Assembly: GCA_018398765.1 (NCBI GenBank)
Contig: JAHBMJ010005292.1
Span: 4,728-19,727 of the forward strand
DNA: 15,000 bases
DNA from: Chromera velia
Taxonomy: Eukaryota > Sar > Chromeraceae
Reading direction: 5' to 3'
Shown: one piece after another, positions 7,897-15,000 of the stretch
How the letters are laid out: each line of letters opens with the position of its first letter
Position numbering within the stretch: the first letter of the stretch is position 1
The notes under the pieces: generated by a model
What the model saw: only the letters and a program-made list of their open reading frames with translations
Database searches by the model: none
What the model was told of the DNA's origin: nothing
Translations under genes and position numbers: made by a program

Positions 7897-7921
7897 TGGT
7901 TACCAGAGCCAGGTTTCGAAC
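7897..7921 (+). other. Primer-binding site, initiator tRNA-Met type
   Basis: The site starts TGG three bases after the LTR end. It contains CAGAGCCAGGTTTCGAAC, which is complementary to the acceptor and T-arm end of a eukaryotic tRNA and close to the plant-type initiator tRNA-Met. The segment between TGG and CAGAG (TTAC) differs from the usual initiator-Met complement by substitutions and one extra base. Either the host tRNA differs or the site has decayed. Confidence 0.75.
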
Positions 7922-7965
7922 AGGCTTTTGATTCGTTTGTATTCAGTCTGAATTCTGTTGCTGTC

Positions 7966-8862
7966 ATGGAACCACCTCCAGTCTTGGCTCCATTGACAAA
8001 TGAGCAGGTGGGAACGGTACTGTACAACCTTGAACAGTCCATCACCAGCCTGCAGCAGACTCAAGAGATGATGCGGCAGACCATGGAGGGGCTGGTGGCG
8101 AGGGTTGCAGCTCCACCTCCACAGTTGCCTCCTTAGGTGCTGCCAATGAGTGAGGAGGGTACACAGCAGCTTGTCGTGCCCTCTCAGGGCCCTGATCTAT
8201 AAGAGCAGCTTCCCCAAATTGCACTGAAGCAGCCGGACGAGTTCACTGGACGCCGCGACACTGTGGAGAGGTTTATTACGGACACCAACGACTACTTTAC
8301 CAATGCGAATGTTGCTCCTCATCGTCAGCTTGGCCTCGCGAAGTCCTTCCTATGTAAGGAGCTGAGGGAATGGTTCGATTTACGTGTGAAGAGAGGTATG
8401 GGGTTTGCAGACTGGCCTGCGTTGCGTGAGGTGCTGCGACGCAGGTATAAGGAGAAACATGAGAGGAGGAAGGCGAGAAAGCAAGTGTTGTCCCTCAGGT
8501 GCACAGGGACGGTTGACGACTACAACAAAGAATTCTCCCTTCTCGCGTTGAAGATCACAAATGCGAGTGAGGAGGATCTCGTAGAGGACTATATTGAGGG
8601 TTTGCCACCTAGGATTATGTATGAGACTGACAAGATGGAGCCGGCAACATTGGACGAAGCAATGGAGAAGGCGTTGGACAGCGAAATCTGGCTCAAGCAG
8701 GCCAGTTCGCGCTCTCAAAGCCGTTGGTCGCGAGGGCCCCCGTCTGATTCGAGTCCGGTGATTGATCCCACAGGACCGGCTCCCATGGAATTGTGTAGTG
8801 TTGGGGTGCGACCTTCAAGAAGACTTCCACCCCGACACCCATTGATTCTACAGACGGTGTGA
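7966..8862 (+). pseudogene. gag: Gag capsid region of the chromovirus, interrupted by stops
   Basis: An ATG at 7966, 45 bases after the PBS, starts a short coiled-coil-like leader. TAG (8134-8136) and TAA (8200-8202) interrupt the frame, and it then stays open to a TGA at 8860-8862. The open part has the hydrophobic and W pattern of the retrotransposon Gag capsid family (KELREWFDLRVKRGMGFADW, then LREVLRRRYKEKH, then VDDYNKEFSLLALKI). It ends in an Arg/Ser/Pro-rich segment. Gag assembles the cytoplasmic virus-like particle that packages element RNA. The next segment, with the zinc knuckle, continues in the same frame after the TGA, so the stop separates parts that once formed one protein. Confidence 0.85.
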
Positions 8863-10410
8863 GAGAGCAGGGGGAGACTGAATCGGTGTCTTTTATGTGG
8901 GGAGAACACCCACATGATGGCCGTGTGTAGGAATGGACCTCAACTTCCTCCACACATGCGGACCATTCAAACAACGTCTCAATCCAGATCTCCGTGGCCG
9001 CCCAGGGTATCTCCAGGATTTGTCTCTTTCGTCCTGGGTTTTGGGGCGACGCCTGGGTACCCCTGGTCACCTCCTCCTTACCCATCCCTTCCCTTTCCGT
9101 ATCCCATCAATCAAGTCACTCAACCTACAGGGAGGAGAGGGAGGTCTGGACAGAGAGGTGACAGTCCAAGTTCACCCATGTCACCTGGAAGAGGCTTTGA
9201 CTTCGGTGACAGAAGACGTGCATGGTCTCCCTCTTTCGGCGGATCGCCTCAACCTCAGCCGAGTGGACATCAACCAGCGCGCAAGGCTGGATCGAGACGG
9301 GTAGCTGGGGTGAGGACGATCAGAGGCCGAGACGAGAATGATGAGACCGTGGTCGAACCCGACCTGACGGTACGTTATGAAGTTGAGGAAGATAAAAGGC
9401 AGAGAACAGATGAAGAATTGAGTGAGGAAGAGGATGATGAGGATGATTCGTTTGAGACTGGTTTTGTCTATCACGGTACTGTCGCGGGTGCTCCAGTCAG
9501 AGTTTTGTATGACATTGGAGCTGATGATATTTTCATTGATAGCAAGTTTACACACCTGCGTCAGTTGCATATTCGCAGGTTTGGGACCCCGATGAGATGT
9601 AGGGTGGCCATGAAGGAGCCCAGAGGACGAGAGGTCAGTGAGTATGCACCTTCTGTTCCCCTTCGTATTCAGAGGTATCGAGAGACAGTCGGTGCATTGC
9701 TGGCTGACCTGGACGACTATGATGTCATCTTAGGAAGAAAATGGAGTGACGTCCACCAACCAGAACTTGGCCATTGGTCTCGTTCTCTCCGTTTCTTCTT
9801 TAATGGCCAGGAAGTCATTATTCGGGGGGGTGCATGTGAAGAGAACCGACCTTGCCCTCCTATTCTTTCTTCTGCGCAGGCTAAACGAGCAATTCAAAAA
9901 GGTGCTGTCTGCCACATCGTGAGAATGGAGACGGCACACTGGCCTGCAAGAGAGGGGGAACTGGAGTGCTTCGTGCATGCAACTGAAGTGAGTGAGGGAA
10001 AAGAAAAGGGGAGAATGAATGATGGAGGGAACGTAGGTTCTGATTTTCTCTTTTCTGACTTTCTCTCTTCTCTTCCGTCTGATCATCCTGCTTGGTCGGC
10101 CCCTGATTTGTCGGACGTGCGTGCTTTTCTCTCTCGATCAGATGCGGATGTTTTTCAGGATATGAAAAGAATTATGGCAGATCATGCGTCTCTTTTTCCC
10201 GATTGTCTCTCTTATCTGCCACCGTCAAGAGGACCTCATTTGGATTTCAAAATCGAACTTGAGCCCGGTCATTCACCTCCTGCCCGTTCGCCTTATCGGC
10301 TGTCAGTGAGAGAGACAGATGAGCTGAGGAGACAGATAGATACATACCTTGAACAAGGATTCATCCGACCGTCTGCTTCTCCTTATGCTGCGCCTGTTCT
10401 TTTTGTATAA
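8863..10410 (+). pseudogene. pol: Nucleocapsid knuckle, protease and start of reverse transcriptase
   Basis: This segment is in the same frame as Gag. A CCHC zinc knuckle (CX2CX4HX4C) lies at 8887-8928. A long Pro/Arg/Ser-rich and then acidic linker leads to a retropepsin-like aspartic protease at about 9457-9750, with VRVLYDIGADDIFID around the active Asp (9511) and VILGRKW near its end. The active-site triad reads D-I-G where the family has D-T/S-G, so the protease is probably impaired. From about 10250 the frame enters the reverse transcriptase N-terminus (YRLSVRETDELRRQIDTYLE, then GFIRPSASPYAAPVLFV). It stops at a TAA (10408-10410) exactly where the conserved Lys-rich KKDGS segment begins. 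Confidence 0.88.
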
Positions 10411-10973
10411 AAGAAAGATGGCTCGATGAGAATGTGTTATGACTACACTGGCTTGAATCGTATTACTATCAAAGACAAGCATTCTCTCCCTCACCTGCAA
10501 GAGTTAATTGATCGATTGCATGAGGCCCGGTTCTTTACGACACTGGACCTCAGACAGTATTATCATCAAATGAGGGTCAGAGAAGAAGACATCCCAAAAA
10601 CAGCTTTCACTACACGCTATGGTTCTTTTGAGTGGCTGGTTGTTTCTTTTGGGTTGACAAACGCGCCTCCTGCAGCGATGAGGTTAATTCAATTTGCTCT
10701 TCGCTCTTGTCTTGACCGTTTTGTTTCGGTTTTTCTGGATGACATTCTGATTTATTCACGTACAAGAGAAGAGCACAAGAGACACATCAGAATTGTTTTG
10801 CGTTTATTGAGTGAAAATAAATTGTATGTAAAATTGTTGAAATGCCATTTCATGCAGACTGAGGTGACATTTCTCGGGCTGAAGATCTCCAGGACCGGAG
10901 TGCGGCCCGAGTAGAGCAAGACAGACCAAGTCAGTAAGTGGCCTACTCCTAAGAACAGAAATGAAGTCCTTGG
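10411..10973 (+). pseudogene. pol: Reverse transcriptase core segment
   Basis: This continues the same frame after the TAA: KKDGSMRMCYDYTGLNRI, then FTTLDLRQYYHQMRV with the first catalytic Asp, FGLTNAPPAAM, and the catalytic FLDD box at 10732-10743 followed by ILIYSRTREEH. The palm and thumb elements typical of Ty3/gypsy enzymes are present. A TAG at 10912-10914 follows GVRPE. The frame then resumes with KWPTPKNRNEVLG and ends at a TGA (10975-10977). At that point about four or five residues of the conserved LGL..YYRRF joint are missing and the frame changes, indicating a small deletion. In an active element this enzyme copies the RNA to cDNA in the particle. Confidence 0.92.
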
Positions 10974-11954
10974 GTGAGACGGTTTGTCCCTCGCTTCAGT
11001 GAGAAAGCAGGCCCTTTGTATGTATTGCTGAAGGGAAATAAATCGTTTGAGTGGGGGAAGAAAGAGGAAGAAAGCTTTGAAGCAGTAAAGCAAGCAGTAA
11101 AGAATACTGTCGAACTCTACATTCCTGACCCTGCGCGTCCCTTCGAAATTTTTGTGGATGCGTGCGAATCGACAGAAACACTCGCTGCCGTGCTCATGCA
11201 GGAAGATCCTGAGATCGGCTGGCTCCGTCCGTGTGCATTCGTATCACGTAGAATGACACAGGCAGAGCTCAAGTATCCGATCAGAGATAAAGAATTTCTT
11301 TCCTGCGTGTTTGCAGTCAAATCGTGGAGGCCGTACGTTAGTCATACAACTAAGGTGTGGTCAGATCATGAGTCTCTTAAATATGTGAATGTGTCCGCTG
11401 ACCGCACCTTAATGTCTCCACGTATGTGTAGATTTGTTAGCATGTTCGACGAGATCGGCATCACTCCAAGGTACGTGCCCGGTGCTCGGAATCGCGTGGC
11501 AGATGCGCTGAGCAGGTGCCCTGGGGTGAATGCTCAGAAAGAAGAAAAAGATAAAGAAAGAAAACAAGTGTGTCAATTGTTGCAAATGGAATCAAGAGTG
11601 CAGCCGGATGAGGAATTACTGGAAAGGATAAGGAAAGGATATGAAGAAGAGAAATTCTGGATGGAGGTGAAGGAAGTGCTTGAAGCAAGGCTCCAAATTG
11701 AAGACCCTGACAAAGACCCTGAGAAAGAGGTGCCTGGTCCTCGACATTTGCAGCTGATTCTTCCGAGGTTTCAGATAGAAGACGGACTGCTCTATTTCAA
11801 TGATAGACTAGCCGTTCCGACAGAGAGACTACAAAGAAACCTCATCTATGAACATCATGATACGGCTGCAGGGGGGCATTTGGGGGCAGAGAAAACATAT
11901 TTAAAACTGGCAGGGAGTTTTTATTGGCCACATATGTATGCATCGGTTGTTTAG
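10974..11954 (+). pseudogene. pol: RNase H and N-terminal integrase zinc-binding segment
   Basis: The frame resumes one step over with RRFVPRFSEKAGPLYVLLKG, the end of the RT connection. RNase H follows, with acidic residues in IFVDACES, KEFLSCVFAVKSW, WSDHESLKY and RVADALSR. A Lys/Glu-rich spacer leads into the integrase N-terminal domain, with the HH half of the HHCC finger (YEHHDTAAGGHLGAEKTY, then FYWPHMYASVV). A TAG at 11952-11954 breaks it just before the Cys pair. The segment lacks its own start; the first in-frame codon usable for translation is a GTG at 10974, so it is a remnant and not an independent gene. Confidence 0.9.
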
Positions 11955-12962
11955 TACGTTAGAAAGTGTGATGCCTATCAAAGAGCAAAGAGGCCGACTG
12001 AGAAGCAGTATAGATTGCTCCAACCTCTGTCTATTCCTGAATTTTCTTTTTAGTCTATTTCTCTTGATTTTGTATTTGGACTCCCGAGGGTGGTGTTTAA
12101 AGGAGAAGAGGTAGATGGAATCCTCTCTGTGGTTGATCGCCTCTCCAAAACTCCTTTCTTTGCTGCAGTTTCACAAGAGATTACAGCAGAAAGGACAGCC
12201 GAGGTGGTCTTTGAGAGGATTGTCTACGAGCATGGGATGCCCCAATCAGTGGTCAGTGACCGTGATCCTTGTTTTCTCTCTGCATTTTGGAAGGAACTCG
12301 CTCGGCTGTGGGGCACAAAATTGAATATGAGCACAAGAGGACACCCACAGTCAGATGGACAAACAGAGAGAGACAACCAGACCATCGAACAGATGTTGCG
12401 TTGTTTCGTGAACGAACATCAAATGGACTGGCCGAAGTGGTTATGTTTTTGTCAGTTTGTGTATTGTGATTCGGTGTATCCAGCCACAGGCATGTCTCTT
12501 TTTCGCTTTCTGTACGGACGTGACCCGATTTGCCTGCCTTCTGTCTCTGTGCGTTCTAAGTCATTCCGTCCGCCAGCAGCAGACTTTGCAGATCACAGAG
12601 AGGCAGAAATCATGAGAATAAAGGAGAGACTTGAGCAAGCAAGAGAACGAGCAGCTCGACAAGTAGATCCACACAGACAAGAGGTTTCATTTGCTCCAGG
12701 GGATTTTTTGCTTGTACGCAATGCATATTTTAAGGGAAGCAGAAAGCCAAGCGGGAAGCTTGAGCCTGTATTTTATGGACCATTCGAGGTAGAGAGAAAG
12801 GTGGGGAGCAATGCGTATGAGCTTATATTCCCTGCAGGAATGAAGGGTCACAATGTGATTAACATATCATACCTGAAGAAGTATCAGAGAAGGAAGGATG
12901 ATCCTCTGCTTGCTGTTCGGTTGCCTACATCAGAAAAGAGATTCTCAACCACAGAAAGATAG
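11955..12962 (+). pseudogene. pol: Integrase catalytic core and GPF module
   Basis: The frame is the same as the RNase H segment. It opens with RKCDAYQRAK, where the family has a second Cys at the Tyr position, so the HHCC zinc site is broken. A TAG at 12051-12053 precedes the core. DDE residues are seen as LDFVFGLP (first Asp), VVSDRDP (second Asp) and QSDGQTERDNQTIEQ (Glu). A C-terminal GPY/F-type module reads FYGPFEVERKVGSNAYELIF. The frame ends at TAG 12960-12962 just after a frameshift has separated it from the chromodomain. In an active copy the protein inserts cDNA into host chromatin. Confidence 0.92.
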
Positions 12963-13228
12963 ACAAACAGGCGCACTACCTGGTGTGGTGGGAAGGAAAA
13001 AGTAAAGAGAATGCATCATGGGAGCCTGTTGTCAATCTAACACATGCAAAGGAGGCATTGCATGCCTTCAAAGAAAAGAAGAGACAGCAGGAGAAAGAGA
13101 AGCAAGCAACGGGCAGGTGTAGGTGGCAATTAAGAAGTAGAGAGGTGAAATCAGTATGGGCAGAACTAAGAGGTTTGTGGAGTGGAATGCGTGTGTGTGA
13201 GTTTTGGGAAGATGAAATTCCCTGGTAA
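12926..13228 (+). pseudogene. Integrase C-terminal chromodomain, out of frame with the core
   Basis: In a frame shifted by a net -1 from the integrase core, the sequence reads EILNHRKIDK followed by AHYLVWWEGKSKENASWEP and NLTHAKEALHAF. This is the classic chromodomain pattern (YLVxWxG...WEP, closing helix). A Lys/Glu/Arg-rich tail follows, and TAA (13226-13228) ends it. In chromoviruses this domain binds histone marks and steers integration to heterochromatin. The shift lies within about 12905-12940, near an A-rich GAAAAGAG stretch. It could be a decay indel or, less likely, a translational slip site. Confidence 0.85.
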
Positions 13229-13445
13229 GTGATTCGAGGAAGAAAACAAATCTATCTTGCATCATGTATAGATGTAGGGTGGCAGTGTGGGTGTCGGACT
13301 TTGCGTTCCGACTTGCTTCGTTCATTTATGGTTCGATGAAGTATGCAGGTGCATGTTATCAATCAATGCCACGAGGTCGATTAGTTATGGATGTATGCAG
13401 GCACTGGAACCGAGCGTGGACGTCGATTTCGAAGCAGCAGGCAGG
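13229..13445 (+). other. Element 3' untranslated region, polypurine tract not obvious
   Basis: This 217-bp stretch runs from the chromodomain stop to the 3' LTR. The bases directly before the LTR (GAAGCAGCAGGCAGG) are only partly purine and make a poor polypurine tract. A better purine stretch (GAGGAAGAAAAC, about 13235-13246) is some 200 bp from the LTR. An 11-base string GCAGGTGTAGG occurs at 13113-13123 and again across the LTR edge at 13441-13451. Confidence 0.5.
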
Positions 13446-13740
13446 TGTAGGCAGGCTACAAGCGGCGAGTACGCGACGGACCCGCGGAGTGGCGGAGCCG
13501 CGAGGCCGGCGGCGCCGCGGCGATACGCGCGCGGACTTCAATAAGTATGGCTTGGCACAGGACTGAATAAAGTGACATCGATCTGTATGCATTCGAATTA
13601 GCTAACGATCGCTAACGATCGTTGGACTGGCTTGATCGAAGGAACAATGTACGAACCTCTCTAGGTCAAACTCTTATAGTCTATGAACTCTGAATACACA
13701 TCGTTAGCGTTGAGAGTTCTAGCCCCGTATTCTGCTTACA
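13446..13740 (+). repeat. 3' LTR of the chromovirus
   Basis: This is the direct repeat of 7599-7893, 295 bp with the same TGTAGG and TTACA ends. It has 10 differences from the 5' copy, 9 of them transitions. AATAAA lies at 13566-13571. The TGCATGCA of the 5' copy reads TGTATGCA here. The last 154 bases are identical to the 5' LTR. Confidence 0.95.
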
Positions 13741-15000
13741 GGAATAATCAACTCCTATGTAAAGCTGACTCCATCGTACAATCTCTCGTCTCTAGCCTAG
13801 AACTGAGAGTATATACTACAAAACTTTTCGGTACTGGGAACTTTGGTCCTGTCTAGCAGAGTGAAGCTAAAAGATCGAGCTACCGCGATATGAAGACATC
13901 TACACAACACAAACACAGATCTCTTGAGAGTCCTTCTTTACACGTAGTCACTCACTCCCTACGAAGTCATAAACATCATGGACCTACCACACAGCATCTA
14001 GATAGTACTATTCGGCCCTTTCTACCTGCCTGTCTGTCTCTCTCCAACCAGATTTGATCAGAGATAATTCGATCAATACATACAAAGCAATTTAATCTAA
14101 ATGCATGCATTGCGTGCTGCGCGCGTCAGCTCGTGTGCTCCTCAATCTGTATCTGACACAAGGCTGCACAATTGCGTGTCACTGAGGCAGTGGGACACTG
14201 AGATATTGGACCCACCAGGACCGAACTTCTCACACACCCCCTGTCCCGACGACTCATCACTGACCTCCCTCTCTTCTTGTGTTTTTTTTCCTCCTTCTAG
14301 CGTGTGCCTCGCAACTTCGTCCTCATCTCCTCACTCATGAACTCATCAATCATTCCACCCTTCCAGAACTGTCCTCTTCTTCTCCTCTACTTTCTTTCTT
14401 ATTTTATCTTTCTTCCCACATTTGTCTCTCTTGTCTCTCTGTTTGATTTTACCGTCTCAAGTCAGCATCAGTGTGTGTAAGAGCAGAGCCCGTCTCTTCC
14501 TGGACACCCCCTTTCCTAGCCGACAGTCACTGCAGTGGAGACTATAAGCTTCACCCCTTGCTTCTTCAGTCTTCAAACATTCGCTCTGACATCTGGCGAG
14601 TGCCAGTAATCTGGAGATCCATTGTGCCATGCCTCCCTGCCTTTCGTTCACTTCCGTCAGCAGTGGCAAGACCTGTTCCCCTTTCGTTCATTTCCGTCGG
14701 TGGCTACAGGCGACTGGCCGTGTTCACTCCTCTCCAGCCATACTGAATCTGCCCATCTCACCCTGTCTCAACCAGGCTGCCTCACAAACATCTGTCCTCT
14801 CTTGCTGCTCGTTTTGCTCAGATTGTGGCTGCTTCTTCTAGTTAGGCTCTGACTGTGTAGGTTGTCTTCTTCTGCTTCTGTGCTGTTGACTTCACCTCTC
14901 TGCCTTCATGTGTATACATGGAGATCTTCTCACACGACAGCCTGCATGTTCCATCTTTGTTTCCTTTTCTTTCTTTTCCTCTCTTGTTTCTTCCTCTACT
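13741..15000. other. Right flank, no gene recognised
   Basis: From about 14200 the plus strand is markedly pyrimidine-rich (many CTCT, TTCT and TCTC runs). Open frames at 14101-14340, 14471-14746 (plus) and 14457-14669 (minus) are low-complexity or overlapping and have no motif I recognise. The region could be an intron, UTR or regulatory DNA of a gene beyond the window. No tRNA, rRNA or further LTR copy is visible. Confidence 0.5.
14641..14703 (+). repeat. Imperfect short direct repeat, 40-bp offset
   Basis: CTTTCGTTCACTTCCGTC at 14641-14658 recurs as CTTTCGTTCATTTCCGTC at 14681-14698, with one mismatch in 18. The similarity continues a few bases (CAGCAGTGG versus GGTGG), suggesting an old local duplication. 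Confidence 0.6.

Larger units (their letters stand above)
7599..13740 (+). mobile_element. Ty3/gypsy chromovirus LTR retrotransposon, degenerate
   Basis: Two direct 295-bp LTRs bound the element (6142 bp overall). Both start TGTAGG, end TTACA and so have TG...CA termini. Inside, in order, are a primer-binding site, Gag with a CCHC knuckle, an aspartic protease, reverse transcriptase (FLDD), RNase H, integrase with a GPF module, and a C-terminal chromodomain. The order PR-RT-RH-INT-chromodomain defines a Ty3/gypsy (Metaviridae) chromovirus. Coding disruptions are TAG 8134, TAA 8200, TGA 8860, TAA 10408, TAG 10912, a deletion/frameshift near 10975, TAG 11952, TAG 12051 and a frameshift within about 12905-12940. 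It cannot be autonomous. The 5 bases flanking the two ends (GAGAC and GGAAT) do not match, so no target-site duplication is visible. Confidence 0.95.

Noticed and set aside
8933-9304. Plus-strand 123-codon ORF overlapping the nucleocapsid-protease linker
   Set aside because: It is a different frame from Gag-Pol with no motif. The zinc knuckle and protease define the true frame.
7966-12053. Reassigned stop codons (ciliate-like code) to explain TAG/TAA inside the retrotransposon
   Set aside because: TAG, TAA and TGA all interrupt the element, two frameshifts accompany them, and the kinesin gene is free of in-frame stops and ends in TGA. Decay under the standard code is simpler.
7599-13740. Endogenous retrovirus with an env gene
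   Set aside because: After integrase there is only a chromodomain and a short tail. No signal peptide, membrane segment or envelope-sized ORF precedes the 3' LTR.

Overview
This window is eukaryotic nuclear DNA. It holds a five-exon gene with GT-AG introns, a second split gene on the opposite strand, simple-sequence tracts, and a decayed LTR retrotransposon. The intact gene encodes a kinesin-2, the anterograde motor of intraflagellar transport, so the organism probably builds cilia or flagella at some stage. Short pyrimidine-rich introns, an Ala/Pro-rich protein, a chromovirus and a cluster of TGCATGCA-type palindromes would fit a unicellular alga or other protist, possibly an alveolate such as a chromerid. 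That placement is a guess; nothing in the sequence proves it.

Layout. Positions 1-850 hold the 5' part of an unrecognised minus-strand gene, with a coding exon ending in an ATG at 560 and a well-formed intron (743-578) in its 5' leader. Positions 850-1546 are a divergent intergenic region with four GCATGC-core palindromes in about 120 bp. Positions 1547-5730 are the kinesin-2 gene, predicted at 883 residues: motor core, kinesin-2 neck, Pro/Ala and acidic linker, coiled coil, a W-rich tail motif and a Ser-rich C-terminus. Its third intron ends in a long (CT)n(GT)n tract directly against the splice acceptor. A G-quadruplex-type run covers the stop codon.

Positions 5741-7598 are intergenic. The first half has no recognisable gene. 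The AT-richer second half contains a minus-strand ORF followed by an antisense oligo(A) tract, possibly a retrocopy, and a plus-strand Lys/Glu/Arg-rich ORF that ends against the retrotransposon.

Positions 7599-13740 are a Ty3/gypsy chromovirus with two 295-bp LTRs, a primer-binding site and the order Gag (CCHC knuckle) - protease - reverse transcriptase - RNase H - integrase - chromodomain. Gag and the first part of Pol share one reading frame. The element is dead: I count seven in-frame stops, two frameshifts and damaged protease and integrase motifs. The two LTRs differ at 10 sites, all in the left half, and I see no target-site duplication. Recombination between copies is a reasonable suspicion.

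Positions 13741-15000 are flanking DNA, pyrimidine-rich on the plus strand, with no gene I can support. I did not find a clear undescribed system. The best leads are the mosaic LTR pair, the LTR repeat/hairpin, the splice-acceptor repeat and the divergent-promoter motif cluster.
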